In this document: piece after piece, positions 14,703-16,689 of the stretch
How the letters are laid out: each line of letters begins with the position of its first letter
Position numbering within the stretch: position 1 is the stretch's first letter
Assembly: GCA_020435885.1 (NCBI GenBank)
Contig: JAGQYU010000063.1
Span: forward strand, 1-16,689
From: Flavobacteriaceae bacterium
GTDB lineage: Bacteria; Bacteroidota; Bacteroidia; Flavobacteriales; Flavobacteriaceae
Direction: 5' to 3'
Length of the DNA stretch: 16,689 nt
Notes under the pieces: model-generated
What the model was told of the DNA's origin: nothing
The model's database searches: none
Seen by the model: the letters and a program-made list of their open reading frames with translations, nothing else
Translations under genes and position numbers: made by a program

Positions 14703-14768
14703 TTACGGGCGGCGGCGTGTAACGTGCCTAGAAGAAGCGGGTTGTGTATATGGTGCTATTTTTTTCAC
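14703..14768 (-). CDS. Arginine-rich leader peptide of the arg operon
   Basis: A 21-codon frame starts at GTG (14768-14766) and ends at TAA (14705-14703). It begins MKKIAPYTQP (if GTG is read as Met) and ends HVTRRRP. It has four Arg codons: AGG at 14729-14727 and three consecutive CGC codons at 14717-14709. An in-frame TAA lies four codons before the GTG, so the frame cannot be much longer. The frame occupies a GC-rich island in an otherwise very AT-rich spacer, directly upstream of a complete arginine operon. The peptide itself probably has no function. Translation of its Arg codons would report the supply of charged arginine tRNA. I see no strong ribosome-binding site, which is usual in Bacteroidetes, and the non-ATG start is a weak point. 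Confidence 0.7.
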   Translation of the reverse strand: MKKIAPYTQPASSRHVTRRRP

Positions 14769-14981
14769 GTTGCAATATTACAATATTTTAGAAAACTAAA
14801 ACAAATTTTTCAGGATTTATTTGCCAACTATTATAAATATTAACTTTTTCTTAATTTTTGTTGTATAAAATTAACATTCTTAAAATAGAATTATCTTTTT
14901 GCAAAAATTATTTTAACACATCTTTTTAGTTATCTGATTATAAACATTTTATTACAAAAGTTTTGAGCTTTAATTAACAAT

Positions 14982-15015
14982 TTTGTTATTGAAAATTGAG
15001 GTTTTGATACATTTG
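14982..15015 (+). promoter_or_regulatory. Candidate promoter of the hydrolase gene
   Basis: TTTG (14982-14985) and TACATTTG (15008-15015) are separated by 22 nt, matching the Bacteroidetes pattern TTG-N17-23-TAnnTTTG. Transcription would start near 15021, giving a very short leader before the ATG at 15033. The -33 element lies inside the palindrome at 14975-14988, which might be a regulator site. Confidence 0.5.
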
Positions 15016-15032
15016 GGTTAAAGAAAACCCTT

Positions 15033-15866
15033 ATGCCCTGTCAGGAATTTGATTTTATTTTTCATAAAACAAATTTTTATGGCCAGTATTGGAAATCGGA
15101 TACTGCAAAAGCAGTAATCGTTCTAGTGCATGGTATGGGTGAGCATTCTTCCAGATATACTGATTACGTTATTCCAACTTTCCTTAAAAGTGATTTCTCT
15201 GTAATTACTTACGATCAGTTTGGCCATGGAAAAACAAAAGGAAAAAGAGGGCACAACCCGGGCTATTCTTATTTACTACAATGCATTGATGTAGTTATTA
15301 ATAAGGCTAACGAATTTTTCGATTCTTTACCAATTTTTCTTTACGGACATAGCATGGGTGGTAATTTGGTTATCAATTACACACTAAGACAATCACATAG
15401 TTTAGCCGGCACAGTAGCAACAAGCCCTTTTTTAAAGTTAGCTTTTGAAGCTCCAAAATGGAAAATTACTCTGGGCAAAATGCTTCATAAAATACTTCCT
15501 AACATTACCATGAATACTGGTTTGGATGTAAATGCTATCTCAAGAAGAGAAGAAGAAGTAAAAAAATATATAGAAGACCCTTTAGTACATGATAAAATAA
15601 GCCCTAACTATTCCCTTTCTGTAATGGAAGCTGGAATTTGGGCAATAAACAATGCCTATATATTACAAACTCCCTTGTTACTATTACATGGCACAGGAGA
15701 TAGACTAACCAGTTATAAAGCCTCTGAAGAATTTGCCAAAAACAGCAATGAAAACACAACGCTAAAATTATTCCAAGGTGGTTATCATGAACTCCATAAT
15801 GATCTTTGTAGAGAGGAGCTCCTAAAAACAATCATTCAATGGATGGATACACAATTAACATCATAA
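15033..15866 (+). CDS. Alpha/beta hydrolase, monoacylglycerol lipase/lysophospholipase type
   Basis: 277 residues of the serine aminopeptidase S33/Hydrolase_4 group. The oxyanion-hole motif is VLVHGMGEHSSRY (30-42). The nucleophile elbow is YGHSMGGN (104-111, Ser107). The acid is expected at Asp223 in LLHGTGDRLTSY, and the base at His252 in GGYHELHND. The stretch TYDQFGHGKTKGKRGH is typical of monoglyceride-lipase-like enzymes. There is no signal peptide, so it acts in the cytoplasm, probably on mono- or lysophospholipid esters. The exact substrate cannot be told. The ATG at 15033 places the first strand at the usual distance. A lytic transglycosylase gene begins 8 nt after the stop, so the two are likely co-transcribed. 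Confidence 0.87.
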   Translation: MPCQEFDFIFHKTNFYGQYWKSDTAKAVIVLVHGMGEHSSRYTDYVIPTFLKSDFSVITYDQFGHGKTKGKRGHNPGYSYLLQCIDVVINKANEFFDSLPIFLYGHSMGGNLVINYTLRQSHSLAGTVATSPFLKLAFEAPKWKITLGKMLHKILPNITMNTGLDVNAISRREEEVKKYIEDPLVHDKISPNYSLSVMEAGIWAINNAYILQTPLLLLHGTGDRLTSYKASEEFAKNSNENTTLKLFQGGYHELHNDLCREELLKTIIQWMDTQLTS

Positions 15867-15874
15867 AAAGATAT

Positions 15875-16689
15875 ATGAAAAAAATTCTCCCCTTTATTTT
15901 TTTAACGTTCAGCCTTGTATCGGCACAAGAAATTACATCTGTAGATCATGCCCTCAGTTTTAATACAGACCATGTAAAGAGTGTTGATATTTATAAAAAT
16001 AATGATGTTACTATAAATCAAGTAAGCAACATTGTAATTAATGAAGAAGAGTTTACCTCTGAAGTTTTACAAAAACATTTGGAAGAACTTCGTCTTAAAA
16101 CTCCTTTTCAGGTTGAATACAATGCTACCGTTGAGCGGCACATACGATTATATTTAGATGAGCGCAAAGAAGTCCTCTCCAATTTAATGGATAAAGCAAA
16201 TTTTTACTTTCCTATTTTTGAGGAATTATTAGACAAATATGAGCTTCCACTAGAGCTAAAATACCTCGCCGTAGTAGAATCTGCTCTTGAACCAAAAGCA
16301 AGATCAGTTGCAGGGGCTAAAGGAATTTGGCAGTTTATGTACCATACAGGATTGGAAAATGGTTTAACCGTAAACTCATTGGTAGATGATAGAATGGATC
16401 CTGTAAAATCTACCGAAGCTGCTTGCAAGTACCTTAAAAAACTATACGATACTTTTGAAGATTGGGATTTGGTATTGGCTGCCTATAATTCAGGGCCCGG
16501 AAATGTTTCAAAGGCTATAAAACGGTCTGGTGGTTTGAGAAATTACTGGAATATCAGACAATTTTTACCTACCGAAACTCGCGGATATTTACCCGCTTTC
16601 TATGCAACTTTTTACCTTTTTGAGTATAATACAGTTCATCAGATATATCCTAAAAATATCGGCATAACATATTTTGATACAGATACCAT
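15875..16689 (+). CDS. Lytic murein transglycosylase, MltD/Slt-like (3' end outside window)
   Basis: The frame is open from ATG at 15875 to the end of the window (271 codons), with no stop, so the gene is cut by the window edge. MKKILPFIFLTFSLVSAQ is a Sec signal peptide, with cleavage expected after Ala17. The GH23 lysozyme-like domain runs from about residue 125. It shows YLAVVESALEPKARSVAGAKGIW (130-152, catalytic Glu135), WQFM (152-155), VDDRMDP and AYNSGPGNVSKAI (203-215), all standard for MltD-type transglycosylases. It cleaves the MurNAc-GlcNAc bond in peptidoglycan to the 1,6-anhydro product. Family members usually carry C-terminal LysM repeats, which would lie outside this window. 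It starts 8 nt after the hydrolase gene. A short run after the signal peptide (18-75) has no recognised domain. Confidence 0.93.
   Translation, partial: MKKILPFIFLTFSLVSAQEITSVDHALSFNTDHVKSVDIYKNNDVTINQVSNIVINEEEFTSEVLQKHLEELRLKTPFQVEYNATVERHIRLYLDERKEVLSNLMDKANFYFPIFEELLDKYELPLELKYLAVVESALEPKARSVAGAKGIWQFMYHTGLENGLTVNSLVDDRMDPVKSTEAACKYLKKLYDTFEDWDLVLAAYNSGPGNVSKAIKRSGGLRNYWNIRQFLPTETRGYLPAFYATFYLFEYNTVHQIYPKNIGITYFDTDT

Larger units (their letters stand above)
14656..14768 (-). promoter_or_regulatory. Putative arginine attenuator (leader region of the arg operon)
   Basis: This region combines an Arg-rich leader reading frame (14768-14703), a self-complementary pair of segments, and a terminator-like hairpin (14683-14656). 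It is the only GC-rich patch in an AT-rich intergenic stretch. ACACAACCC (14747-14739, inside the leader codons upstream of the Arg run) can pair over nine bases with GGGTATGTGT (14702-14693, just after the leader stop) with one bulged A. That stem would enclose the Arg codons, so ribosome position would affect it. I could not find a clean antiterminator pairing with the terminator stem, so the switching mechanism is unresolved. Confidence 0.6.
14610..15032. other. Divergent intergenic region between the arg operon and the hydrolase gene
   Basis: The left part (14656-14768) holds the leader peptide and hairpin of the arg operon. The rest (14769-15007) is very AT-rich and without credible coding frames. 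A direct repeat of CAATATT (14773-14779 and 14781-14787) lies just upstream of the leader start. A 6-bp near-continuous palindrome, TAACAATTTTGTTA, lies at 14975-14988. No perfect TAnnTTTG box was found on the minus strand for the arg operon. The best partial match is AAAATTTG at 14809-14802. Confidence 0.7.

Noticed and set aside
14769..14900. Classical ArgR operator (ARG box) before the arg operon
   Set aside because: No stretch resembling the TGAAT-N4-ATTCA palindrome was found in the AT-rich spacer.

Overview
The window looks like chromosomal DNA from a member of the Flavobacteriaceae (Bacteroidetes). It is AT-rich. It carries a TonB-dependent receptor followed by a DUF4249 lipoprotein, an arginine operon built around an ArgF'-type (N-acyl-ornithine) transcarbamylase, and promoter-like boxes of the Bacteroidetes TAnnTTTG type. 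I see no mobile element, CRISPR array, tRNA or rRNA, and nothing that suggests recent transfer.

Left part (1-5730). The 3' end of a TonB-dependent receptor gene is followed by a DUF4249 lipoprotein gene, together a typical outer-membrane uptake pair, and then by a pabB-type gene (aminodeoxychorismate synthase component I) that starts with GTG. Facing these on the minus strand are a small cysteine-rich lipoprotein and an exported thioredoxin-fold protein. A small PepSY-type membrane protein on the plus strand ends exactly where a split ThrE-type exporter pair (minus strand, ATGA overlap) ends.

Middle (5806-14768, all minus strand). This is one compact operon: leader, GNAT acyltransferase, argG, argC, proC, argD, argF', argB, argE, argH. 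Genes overlap by 4-8 nt or are separated by at most about 12 nt. Read as chemistry, it holds every step from glutamate to arginine by the linear N-acyl route: acylation (GNAT), phosphorylation (ArgB), reduction (ArgC), transamination (ArgD), carbamoylation of the acylated ornithine (ArgF'), deacylation (ArgE), ArgG and ArgH. ProC (proline synthesis) is embedded in it. The transcarbamylase has Ala where N-acetyl-specific enzymes have Glu, which points to N-succinylated intermediates.

The most interesting signal lies in front of the operon. A 21-codon reading frame (14768-14703, minus) ends in Thr-Arg-Arg-Arg-Pro, with three consecutive CGC codons and one more Arg codon. It is followed at 14683-14656 by a hairpin with a run of six U, all before the first enzyme gene. 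This is the layout of an arginine-sensing transcription attenuator. I do not recall it being described for this family.

Right part (15033-16689, plus strand). After an AT-rich divergent intergenic region come a monoglyceride-lipase-like alpha/beta hydrolase and, 8 nt later, an exported lytic transglycosylase of the MltD/Slt type that runs off the window edge.
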